6,893 nt of DNA from NCBI GenBank assembly GCA_022013235.1, contig JAKLQR010000141.1:1-6893 (forward strand), given 5' to 3'. Both the position numbers and the translations under genes were made by a program. This stretch comes from Thermodesulfovibrionales bacterium. Lineage in GTDB: Bacteria > Nitrospirota > Thermodesulfovibrionia > Thermodesulfovibrionales > SM23-35. Positions 1 through 5,484 of the stretch are shown one piece after another. The notes below the pieces were generated by a model, which worked only from the letters and a program-made list of their open reading frames with translations, searched no databases and was not told where the DNA came from. Every line of letters starts with the position of its first letter. The first letter of the stretch is position 1.

Positions 1-278
1 TCCTTTGAAATCTCTCTCTTTATATATATTTTTGCATCCGCAAACTCCATTGCAGGAATTTGAAATGCCTTGTGGCTTACAATGTCTGAAGGGAGAATTA
101 TGTTAACCTTCCTTTTTTTGCCACCTGCCTCTTTTATCTCTGATGCAAGTTTTTCTTTTGCAGATTTTAAATCGGTAAGCGAAAAATCCTTCACAAGTTT
201 TGAATATTTGACAGAGCCGTCTTTGACAACAAGGATTCTAAGCCATCCGTCTCTGAAATCAATATTCAGCGAATTCAT
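1..278 (-). CDS. GspL/PilM-like assembly protein, N-terminal part (runs off the window)
   Basis: This partial gene reads from the ATG at 278-276 to the window edge, giving 92 complete codons and no stop. The protein starts MNSLNIDFRDGWLRILVVKD and has a central IILPSDIV followed by an IPAMEF-type stretch. That pattern resembles the first actin-like (ASKHA-fold) subdomain of PilM and GspL proteins, with a short beta strand, a glycine turn and an 'LPsd..' strand. In those families the protein sits at the inner membrane and links the assembly ATPase to the rest of the pilus or secretion machine. The position downstream of gspE, gspF and a pseudopilin supports this. The ATG is the only sensible start: the upstream in-frame codons reach a stop inside the repeat without another ATG. 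Its own Shine-Dalgarno is weak (GGAACAGAG). The start overlaps the stop of a small upstream ORF as ATGA, so translation may be coupled. The family call is by eye from about 90 residues; GspL versus PilM cannot be decided here. Confidence 0.6.
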   Translation of the reverse strand, partial: MNSLNIDFRDGWLRILVVKDGSVKYSKLVKDFSLTDLKSAKEKLASEIKEAGGKKRKVNIILPSDIVSHKAFQIPAMEFADAKIYIKREISK

Positions 279-412
279 AGTGAACTCTGTTCCAATGGTT
301 GATATTTCTGGATTCCTGCTTTCGCAGGAATGACGTCATTCCCGTGAAAACGGGAATCCAGTAAGTTAAAAGATCTCAAACAACTATTAATATCTATGAG
401 GATTAATAGCAT
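275..412 (-). CDS. Possible 45-residue small ORF containing a palindromic repeat, overlapping the GspL/PilM-like start
   Basis: An ATG at 412-410 follows AAGGA with 6 nt spacing and opens a 45-codon frame that ends in TGA at 277-275. This TGA overlaps the ATG of the GspL/PilM-like gene (ATGA). Residues 18-35 are exactly the translation of the 54-bp palindrome at 308-361 and contain VIPAKAGIQ, a peptide well known from translated intergenic repeats in many bacterial genomes. The N-terminal part begins MLLILIDINS and resembles no known protein to me. The ORF could act as a translated leader that delivers ribosomes to the next gene, which has a poor ribosome site of its own. It may equally be an accidental open frame. 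A stable protein product is doubtful. Confidence 0.35.
   Translation of the reverse strand: MLLILIDINSCLRSFNLLDSRFHGNDVIPAKAGIQKYQPLEQSSL
308..361. repeat. 54-bp palindromic repeat made of two hairpins (dRS3/REP-like)
   Basis: The two halves, 308-334 and 335-361, are near-perfect reverse complements. The ends are CTGGATTCC and GGAATCCAG and the centre is the perfect palindrome GAATGACGTCATTC (328-341). Each half also forms its own hairpin: ATTCCTG with CAGGAAT (312-318 with 325-331), and ATTCCCG with CGGGAAT (338-344 with 351-357), each with a 6-nt loop. The ATTCCC-N8-GGGAAT core resembles the Neisseria dRS3 class of dispersed repeats. It lies between the pseudopilin stop and the GspL/PilM-like start and is 18 codons long with no stop in the sense frame. 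No T-tract follows it on the minus strand, so it does not look like an intrinsic terminator. Confidence 0.85.
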
Positions 413-470
413 AATGTATCCTTATGGTACCGAATAAACCTGTAAATTTGTAAAAATCGAACTGACTCTA
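362..470 (-). other. Intergenic stretch after the pseudopilin
   Basis: These 109 bases follow the pseudopilin stop. They hold the AAGGA ribosome site and the first 17 codons of the small ORF 412-275. I see no terminator hairpin with a T-tract and no convincing promoter, so read-through from the pseudopilin into the GspL/PilM-like gene is likely. Confidence 0.4.
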
Positions 471-1484
471 TCATTGACATAGAATACCATTCCAGTTGCA
501 GGTATAATTTATAGTTGATAGATTTACAGTTACAGCATTTATTCCGTCATTAACAAATACTGCTACCTGAGGGGATTGAGCCACTACAATAGTAGCACAA
601 CTGGCATCAGAATAAAGTCCGGCCTGAAACAACACTTTTCCTACAGGAAGCTTATTCGTCAAAGAGCAATTTAAGCTATTAAAATTAACAGATTTCTGTA
701 TGACATTACCTGGAGAGTCTTTGGGTATGACCCCTATAGGGGGAAGAGGTACACAACAGAAAGGTAGAGGGATACCAGATAAATTGTAAGATAGTTCAAT
801 TTTTGCAGAATAAGCAGGAGGGGTCCAGGCTTGTGTCCCGCTGTTATAAAATACAAAGGATAAGTTTCCCTGAATGATATTCGTTGGGGTTACCTCGCTT
901 TCATTCATCTGAAGTTCTGGATCAGTAATATCATCAATATCATCATCATTCCCGAGAATTCCATCCGGTCCTTTACTCTTCAAGGTTGCTGAAACGTTCC
1001 TGCCAGGGGGGTCTGGCGTTACGGTGTACTCAAATTTATTGCCCCATGCATCTTGATAACAATTGTTAGGATTATAACCCGAAGGCATATAAGGCAAAAG
1101 GGCATTTGAAATAGTACCGGGAAGTTGTCCGTTATCTCCAACAAAACCAAAATTCGTCCTCACTCCATTCTGTATTAATTTCGGATCACCAACCATTGCT
1201 ATTTTCAAATCTCTCATTCTCTCTTTTGTAATATCTATCTCATTACTTTCCCACAACCGGTAAACCATTGGCACAAGGATGCCAACCATCAATGAGATGA
1301 TGCCCATCACAACAATAACCTCTAACAGTGTAAAACCATTTCTGGACTTTGCTCTGAAAATACTATGGAACAACGGGAATTTTTTAAAATCTCCCCTAAC
1401 CCCTCTTTGCCAAATAGTGGAATATTTTGAATCCCCCTTTTTCAAAGGGGGATTGAGGGGGATTTTATTAAACAATATTTTCAT
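471..1484 (-). CDS. GspG-like pseudopilin with an unusually long leader and a large C-terminal extension
   Basis: Pseudopilins are cleaved by prepilin peptidase and polymerise into the short periplasmic pseudopilus of type II secretion systems. The cleavage motif is clear: RNG then FTLLEVIVVMGIISLMVG, with cleavage after G50, glutamate at mature position 5, and a hydrophobic helix of about 20 residues. A GspG-type core follows, including GFVGDNGQLP (about 113-122), DAWGNKFEY (145-153) and an acidic SKGPDGILGNDDDIDD loop (170-185) that resembles the GspG calcium-binding region. From about residue 190 to 337 there is an extra domain, apparently beta-rich, with six of the protein's seven cysteines (243, 244, 273, 296, 329, 336). 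GspG proteins are normally about 140 residues. The ATG at 1484 gives a 50-residue leader whose residues 7-33 are encoded by a palindromic repeat. A TTG at 1373 would give a more usual 13-residue leader but has no well-placed Shine-Dalgarno. The ATG also has a weak ribosome site and overlaps the stop of a small upstream ORF. Family confidence is high; the start is uncertain. Confidence 0.85.
   Translation of the reverse strand: MKILFNKIPLNPPLKKGDSKYSTIWQRGVRGDFKKFPLFHSIFRAKSRNGFTLLEVIVVMGIISLMVGILVPMVYRLWESNEIDITKERMRDLKIAMVGDPKLIQNGVRTNFGFVGDNGQLPGTISNALLPYMPSGYNPNNCYQDAWGNKFEYTVTPDPPGRNVSATLKSKGPDGILGNDDDIDDITDPELQMNESEVTPTNIIQGNLSFVFYNSGTQAWTPPAYSAKIELSYNLSGIPLPFCCVPLPPIGVIPKDSPGNVIQKSVNFNSLNCSLTNKLPVGKVLFQAGLYSDASCATIVVAQSPQVAVFVNDGINAVTVNLSTINYTCNWNGILCQ
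1386..1466. repeat. 81-bp palindromic repeat inside the pseudopilin leader
   Basis: The outer arms 1386-1409 and 1443-1466 are 24-nt imperfect inverted repeats that match at 19 of 24 positions. They start AAAATC and end GATTTT. An inner perfect hairpin pairs 1430-1440 with 1444-1454 (AATCCCCCTTT / AAAGGGGGATT, 3-nt loop). The element is 27 codons long and codon-aligned with the pseudopilin frame, encoding residues 7-33, including the NPPLKKGD and QRGVRGDF peptides often seen where such G/C-run repeats are translated. No stop codon occurs in the sense frame. It resembles, in behaviour and not in sequence, the palindromic elements that insert in frame into Rickettsia genes. Confidence 0.8.
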
Positions 1485-1651
1485 GTCATTTTTGTCATTC
1501 CCGCTTGTCGGGTCACCTCAGCGACTCGTTCTCCTCGGCGAATCTGCCTGAGTGCGGACTGAGGCGAGAATCCTTCTTTTAGACAAAAAGATTCTGGACA
1601 AGCCAGAATGACATACTTGATATGTCCCAAATCTACTGCTGGATTATTCAT
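1481..1651 (-). CDS. Possible 56-residue small ORF built mostly from repeat sequence, overlapping the pseudopilin start
   Basis: An ATG at 1651-1649 lies 9 nt after AAGGA and opens a 56-codon frame that ends in TGA at 1483-1481. The stop overlaps the pseudopilin ATG (1484-1482) as ATGA. Residues 14-53 come from the 119-bp repeat at 1494-1612 and include SPQSALRQIRRGERV, a typical translated-repeat sequence. Only the first 13 residues (MNNPAVDLGHIKY) are outside the repeat. It begins 27 nt after the gspF stop. Since the pseudopilin ATG lacks a good Shine-Dalgarno of its own, this ORF may serve as a translated leader that couples gspF translation to the pseudopilin. A functional peptide is unlikely, and a chance open frame cannot be excluded. 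Confidence 0.35.
   Translation of the reverse strand: MNNPAVDLGHIKYVILACPESFCLKEGFSPQSALRQIRRGERVAEVTRQAGMTKMT
1494..1612. repeat. 119-bp composite palindromic repeat (MITE/REP-like)
   Basis: The element is bounded by GTCATTC (1494-1500) and GAATGAC (1606-1612). The terminal inverted similarity continues inward: GTCATTCCCGCTTGTC on the left against GTCATTCTGGCTTGTC, read on the other strand, on the right. Each end is also a small hairpin (CCCG-CTTGT-CGGG at 1500-1512; TTCTGG-ACAAG-CCAGAA at 1592-1608). A near-palindrome, CCTGAGTGCGGACTGAGG, lies inside at 1547-1564. The GTCATTC end is shared with the 308-361 repeat, so the two may be mobilised by the same type of enzyme. It fills most of the gap between gspF and the pseudopilin. 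No transposase gene is present. Confidence 0.75.
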
Positions 1652-1678
1652 TTACTAAAATCCTTTTGACATTAGTCA

Positions 1679-2875
1679 TCATCTGCGGATCCCGCCGACG
1701 ATTTTGTAAAGAGGCAGGAAAAACGATGCTACCGTCAGAAGAACAAGTCCTCCGAGCAAGACGAGCATTATCGGCTCAATGATCGTAAAAATCTTCTTCA
1801 TGGTTTCAGGGATTTCCCTGTCATATATATTGCTTATTCTTACAATAGTATTGTCGAGGGTTCCTGTCTTCTCTCCTATCTCTACCATATTCACCAGCAG
1901 CGGCGCAAAATCTCCTGAATTTTTTAAAGCCCTGCTGAACTGTTCTCCTCCAAGCACTGCATTCGTCACTCTGTTAAAGGAATCGGCAATCACTGTATTT
2001 TTTACCACATCAGAAGAGACCCTGAGTATCTCATTCATGTTCAGCCCTGACCTGAAGAGAGTTGCAAAAGTCCTGAAATACCTTGAGTGGTTGAGTTTTC
2101 TGACAAGGTCACCGATGAGTGGAAGCTCCAGAATTGACCTGTCAATCATTCGTCTTCCCGTCGTGGTGTGGTATGCAATTCTGTACAGAATCGGAATCAG
2201 GATGATACCGAGAATAATCAATGGCCAGTAACTTTTAAAAACCCCAACTACAAATACAAGAATCTTCGTAGGCAATGGAAGACTTACTTTTAAATCCGTA
2301 AGTATCTTCATAAACTTGGGCATAACAAAAATGAACAGTATTGCGATAAGAGAAGCAACGGCAGTTAATACGATTGCAGGATAGGCAAGGGCGGATTTAA
2401 CATCCTTTTTCAATTTTATCTGCCATTCAAGATAAGCCATTATGTCATTGAGTACCTGTTCCAGATTACCGGAAACCTCTCCTGCCCTGACCATGCTTGT
2501 ATAAAAGGGAGGGAATAATTCAGGATATTCCAGCATTGAATCTGAGATCGACTTGCCTGTTTCCAGCTTGGACTTAAGAAAGGAGGTTGCGGTTGCTATT
2601 CTCCTGTTTGCAGACTGTGTTGCCATGTCGCTTAAGCCATTCATGAGAGGAACGCCTGAAGTCAGTATCAGATTCAGGAGATAGGTAAAATCAACAAGCT
2701 CTTTCTCACTCAGTTTCGGTTTGCGATGGAAAATAAAAGTCCCCTTTGCTGATTCAAGCAATATGAGCCCCTTCGAATGGAGTATCTGCTCAAGGTCATC
2801 TTCATCAGAGGCCTCGATCTTCCCTTTAATTATTCTTGAATCCTCATCAATCGCTCTGTAATTGAAGTAGGCCAT
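1679..2875 (-). CDS. gspF: GspF/PilC-family inner-membrane platform protein
   Basis: This 398-residue protein has the usual length and layout of the GspF/PilC family, the polytopic platform in the inner membrane that contacts the assembly ATPase and the growing pseudopilus. The N-terminal AYFNYRAID...GKIEASD is the family's conserved opening. Two T2SSF repeats follow, at about 60-188 and 263-388. Each carries the diagnostic glycine-rich helix motif: SMVRAGEVSGNLEQVL (127-142) and NMVEIGEKTGTLDNTI (329-344). Three membrane segments are visible near 165-185, 203-230 and 364-390. The start codon shares one base with the gspE stop (TGATG) and is preceded by AAGGA 10 nt upstream, so the two genes are translationally linked. 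The frame ends in a double stop, TGATGA. Whether it serves secretion or a pilus depends on the pseudopilin, which argues for a type II-like system. Confidence 0.95.
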   Translation of the reverse strand: MAYFNYRAIDEDSRIIKGKIEASDEDDLEQILHSKGLILLESAKGTFIFHRKPKLSEKELVDFTYLLNLILTSGVPLMNGLSDMATQSANRRIATATSFLKSKLETGKSISDSMLEYPELFPPFYTSMVRAGEVSGNLEQVLNDIMAYLEWQIKLKKDVKSALAYPAIVLTAVASLIAILFIFVMPKFMKILTDLKVSLPLPTKILVFVVGVFKSYWPLIILGIILIPILYRIAYHTTTGRRMIDRSILELPLIGDLVRKLNHSRYFRTFATLFRSGLNMNEILRVSSDVVKNTVIADSFNRVTNAVLGGEQFSRALKNSGDFAPLLVNMVEIGEKTGTLDNTIVRISNIYDREIPETMKKIFTIIEPIMLVLLGGLVLLTVASFFLPLYKIVGGIRR

Positions 2876-4341
2876 CAGAATACAGTCCTTGTAGTGCTGA
2901 TAACTTCTTCAAGTGATGTTATGCCCAGGATTACCTTCTTGATCCCTATTTCGTACATGGTTTCCATGCCGCTTTTTCTGGCAGCATCAGACAGTATGTC
3001 AGAGCCGGTTTTTGTAAGAACAAGTTTTCTTAATGATTCATTCGTCTTCATAATTTCATATATAATGGTCCTGCCTCTGTATCCTGTATCATTGCATTCT
3101 CCACATCCTTTCGCTCTGTAAAAAATCGCATCTTCAGGGACTGGGACCCCGATGCTTTCAATAAGCTCACTGGTGGGGGAATATCCCTCTTTGCATTTAT
3201 TGCAGAGTATCCTGACCAGTCTCTGTGAAATGATGGTATCAATGGTTGAAGCGAGCAGGAAGGGTTCAACTCCCATGTCTATCAGACGCGGTAAGCTTGA
3301 AGCTGCGTTGTTCGTATGCAAGGTTGTGAAAACGAGATGGCCTGTAAGTGCTGACCGTATGGCGAGTTCTGCTGTTTCCATATCTCTCATCTCGCCAACA
3401 AGTATCACATCAGGGTCCTGTCTCAGGATAGAACGCAGGCCTGAAGCAAAGGTAAGCCCTGCTTTGATATTAACCTGTGACTGTCTTATGAGGGGGAGTT
3501 GATATTCGATAGGGTCTTCAATTGTGTAAATATTCTTGAATACACTGTTTATTGTTGACAGCGCAGAATAGAGTGTTGTGGTCTTGCCTGAGCCGGTAGG
3601 TCCTGTAACAATAATCATACCAAAGGGCATACTGAGGGACTGTTTCAGGATTTCTATATTATCCTTGAGAAATCGAAGGTTCTCAAGTCCCAGTAAAAGC
3701 TGTGATTTATCAAGTATCCTCAAAACAATGTTCTCACCGCCAACTAATGGGAAGGTAGAAATTCTTATATCGAGGGCCTTGGAGTCCAAGACAAACTCTG
3801 TTGACCCATCCTGCGGTACCCTGCTCTCAGCTATATTCATGGAGCCCATTATCTTTACTCTGGAGACAATTGCAGGCAGAACATCCTTAGGCAGATACAT
3901 GCCGTGCTGGAGCAGGCCGTCAATCCTGTACCGTACACGGGTTCCCCTGACATCAGGACCTATATGAATATCTGTAGCACCTTTTTTAATTCCTGTAGTG
4001 ATAATCCTTTCAACGAGTTGGACTATAGGCACCATAGAAATATCGGAAATCTTCTCTGGTTCCCGCACCGTTGTTTTCAGGACAGCACTGCTCTGTCTTA
4101 CAATATCCTTCATGTCATGAGGCAGGTCGATACCTTCTTCTTTATCTTTAGTATATTCACCACTATATGACATGGAAAGGACTGTAAAGAGATCTTTCTG
4201 GCTTATAAATCCGTGTCCATAGAGAATGGCTCCTATGAGTTCCCCTGTCTTTTTCTGTTCTTCAAGGGCAATTTCGAGCTGCTCCTTTGTAATGAGCCCT
4301 GCTTCAATAAGGTGATCGCCTATACGTTTACGAAACTGCAT
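2875..4341 (-). CDS. gspE: GspE/PulE/PilB-family assembly ATPase
   Basis: This 488-residue hexameric AAA-type ATPase is cytoplasmic and drives addition of pseudopilin subunits through GspF. Visible motifs are Walker A GPTGSGKTT (247-255), the Asp-box region IYTIEDPIEY (271-280), Walker B DPDVILVGEMRD (309-320) and the His box GHLVFTTLHTNNA (334-346). The zinc-binding tetracysteine is C380, C383, C413 and C416. The N-terminal 60 residues look like an MshEN domain. There is one repeat of the RIGDHLIEAGLI...LEIALEEQ type (about 6-29) and a second, more diverged, LIGAILYGHGFISQKDL (35-51). MshEN domains bind cyclic di-GMP in some relatives, so control of this ATPase by c-di-GMP is a reasonable inference but unproven. 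The start is well supported: GGGGAGG lies 6 nt upstream of the ATG, and an extended -10 promoter lies further up. It is the first gene of the minus-strand operon and overlaps gspF by one base. Confidence 0.95.
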   Translation of the reverse strand: MQFRKRIGDHLIEAGLITKEQLEIALEEQKKTGELIGAILYGHGFISQKDLFTVLSMSYSGEYTKDKEEGIDLPHDMKDIVRQSSAVLKTTVREPEKISDISMVPIVQLVERIITTGIKKGATDIHIGPDVRGTRVRYRIDGLLQHGMYLPKDVLPAIVSRVKIMGSMNIAESRVPQDGSTEFVLDSKALDIRISTFPLVGGENIVLRILDKSQLLLGLENLRFLKDNIEILKQSLSMPFGMIIVTGPTGSGKTTTLYSALSTINSVFKNIYTIEDPIEYQLPLIRQSQVNIKAGLTFASGLRSILRQDPDVILVGEMRDMETAELAIRSALTGHLVFTTLHTNNAASSLPRLIDMGVEPFLLASTIDTIISQRLVRILCNKCKEGYSPTSELIESIGVPVPEDAIFYRAKGCGECNDTGYRGRTIIYEIMKTNESLRKLVLTKTGSDILSDAARKSGMETMYEIGIKKVILGITSLEEVISTTRTVF

Positions 4342-4347
4342 AGTATA

Positions 4348-4354
4348 CCTCCCC
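4348..4354 (-). promoter_or_regulatory. Ribosome binding site of gspE
   Basis: GGGGAGG on the minus strand lies 6 nt before the ATG at 4341. It is the strongest ribosome site in the left operon and fixes the gspE start. The downstream genes rely on weaker sites or overlaps. Confidence 0.8.
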
Positions 4355-4405
4355 TGTCAGAAGTCAGGCAGTACTTACATGCCGATAAGCTTTCTGTTCA
4401 ATAAG

Positions 4406-4436
4406 ATTATATCAAAATTTAATTAAATAACTACAA
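4406..4436 (-). promoter_or_regulatory. Likely promoter of the gspE operon
   Basis: On the minus strand a perfect -10 hexamer TATAAT (4411-4406) is preceded by TGA at 4414-4412, giving the extended -10 form TGATATAAT. A weak -35 candidate, TTGTAG (4436-4431), lies 19 nt upstream. The spacer is very AT-rich. Transcription would start near 4399, leaving a leader of about 58 nt before the gspE ATG. No operator palindrome is evident, and no sigma-54 type GG-N10-GC element was seen. Confidence 0.6.
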
Positions 4437-4501
4437 AAACTAGGGTCAATACTTTTTCAATCACGGAATTGGAGATACTTCCAGAACTGAGTGAAAGGGC
4501 T

Positions 4502-4510
4502 TGTTATAAA
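4502..4510 (+). promoter_or_regulatory. Possible extended -10 promoter of the TraB-NYN-PAP2 gene set
   Basis: TGTTATAAA on the plus strand has the extended -10 form TGnTATAAA. No good -35 hexamer is found at the right distance. Transcription from here would start near 4517. That would exclude the GTG at 4491 as the start codon and favours ATG 4542 or 4575. The match is modest. Confidence 0.35.
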
Positions 4511-4574
4511 AACAGATTATTGCGTAAAATTAAAAAAAGTCATGAATTACCATCCGGGAGAAGACATTGCAAAA

Positions 4575-5465
4575 ATGAGAAGAAAAGTTGCTGGAATTTT
4601 ATCAGTTTTTTGCATTCTTTTTGTTCTCATTTTATCTGCTCATGCTCAAAATGAAAAAACCTTCCTCTGGAAGGTTCAGTCAAAAACGAATACTGTTTAT
4701 GTCCTGGGCTCGCTCCATTTCATGAAGAAGGAGGCATACCCTCTGGACAGGAAGATCGAAGATGCGTTTGATACTTCTGATGTGGTAGTGGTGGAAGCGA
4801 ACATCAACGATATTGCAAGAGTTGATGTGCAGAAACTGATCGATACCGCATTCTATACGGGAGATGACACCCTTGAAAACCATGTATCCTCAGAAACGTA
4901 TTCGCTGGTGAAAAAGCAGTATGAGAAACTCGGTGTCCCCCTCTGGCTTGTATCGAGACAGAAGCCGTGGTTTCTTGCCCTGACTATTACCTCGTTTGAG
5001 CTTGCGAAACTGGGCTTCGACCCGAATTACGGTATCGAGATGCATTTCACCTCGAAAGCATCGCCGAAGAAAAGGATCGAGGAACTCGAAAGCTTTGAAT
5101 ACCAGATCAACCTCCTGTCAGGGTTTTCCGACCGCGAACAGGAGATGTTCTTGCTGGAGACCCTGAAGGATGTGCAGGCCTACGAAGCTGAAGCCGAGGC
5201 TGATGCACTGCTTCGCGCCTGGCAGACCGGCGATACGAAGCGTCTTGAGTCAATCGTGATGAAAAACGCTTCAGGTGACGGAAGATTGTCCCTGGTCTAC
5301 GAGAAGCTCATGTATCAGAGAAACAGGAATATGACATTGAAAATCGAGGAGTATCTGAAAAAGAGAGAAACCTACTTTGTTATTGTCGGCGCCGGGCATC
5401 TTGCAGGAGACCGGGGCATCATAGAATTGTTGAAAAGCAAAGGGTATACCATAGAACAAATCTGA
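4575..5465 (+). CDS. Exported TraB/GumN-family protein (TIKI-like metalloprotease superfamily)
   Basis: The gene encodes about 296 residues from the ATG at 4575. It opens with a classic signal peptide: a basic start MRRK, a hydrophobic core of about 15 residues, and AHA before Q as a signal peptidase I site, so the protein is probably periplasmic. It has the two hallmark GxxH motifs of the TraB/GumN family: YVLGSLHF near residue 42-49 and VGAGHLAGDRGI near 271-282, the latter followed by the typical LLKSKGYTIEQI ending. A conserved LDRKIEDAFDTSDVVVVEAN segment follows the first motif. In the related eukaryotic TIKI proteins these motifs form a metal-dependent protease site; bacterial members are mostly uncharacterised. 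Longer starts exist at GTG 4491 and ATG 4542, but they put a charged stretch before the signal peptide. ATG 4542 cannot be excluded. GGGAGAAG at 4556-4563 is a ribosome site slightly further away than ideal. The next gene begins 19 nt downstream. Confidence 0.85.
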   Translation: MRRKVAGILSVFCILFVLILSAHAQNEKTFLWKVQSKTNTVYVLGSLHFMKKEAYPLDRKIEDAFDTSDVVVVEANINDIARVDVQKLIDTAFYTGDDTLENHVSSETYSLVKKQYEKLGVPLWLVSRQKPWFLALTITSFELAKLGFDPNYGIEMHFTSKASPKKRIEELESFEYQINLLSGFSDREQEMFLLETLKDVQAYEAEAEADALLRAWQTGDTKRLESIVMKNASGDGRLSLVYEKLMYQRNRNMTLKIEEYLKKRETYFVIVGAGHLAGDRGIIELLKSKGYTIEQI

Positions 5466-5471
5466 TGATCC

Positions 5472-5478
5472 AAGGAGG
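5472..5478 (+). promoter_or_regulatory. Strong ribosome binding site of the NYN gene, pointing to an ATC start
   Basis: AAGGAGG lies exactly 6 nt before ATC at 5485-5487, which is in frame with the NYN domain. No ATG, GTG or TTG occurs in that frame between the previous stop and residue 43 of the protein. The placement is therefore the main evidence for where translation begins. Confidence 0.75.
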
Positions 5479-5484
5479 CGCGCT

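Noticed and set aside
70..333. Plus-strand open frame of 87 codons
   Set aside because: It is antisense to the GspL/PilM-like gene, whose minus-strand translation shows recognisable family features; the plus-strand product has none.
308..361. Repeat as a Rho-independent terminator
   Set aside because: The hairpins are strong, but no run of T follows on the minus strand, and a co-directional gene starts 30 bases later.
1279..1551. Plus-strand open frame covering the pseudopilin leader and repeats
   Set aside because: It is antisense to the prepilin cleavage region and consists largely of the opposite strand of two repeats.
1386..1612. Insertion sequence or CRISPR array
   Set aside because: There is no transposase frame and no regularly spaced direct repeats; the structures are single palindromic elements of two different families.
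1779..2231. Long plus-strand open frame of 150 codons inside gspF
   Set aside because: It is a shadow of gspF, which has a full set of family motifs on the minus strand.
3152..3967. Plus-strand open frames opposite gspE
   Set aside because: These are antisense to the Walker and His-box regions of gspE, with no ribosome sites or recognisable protein features.
4491..4574. GTG at 4491 as the start of the TraB/GumN-family gene
   Set aside because: It lies upstream of the probable promoter's start point and would put 28 mostly polar residues before a well-formed signal peptide.
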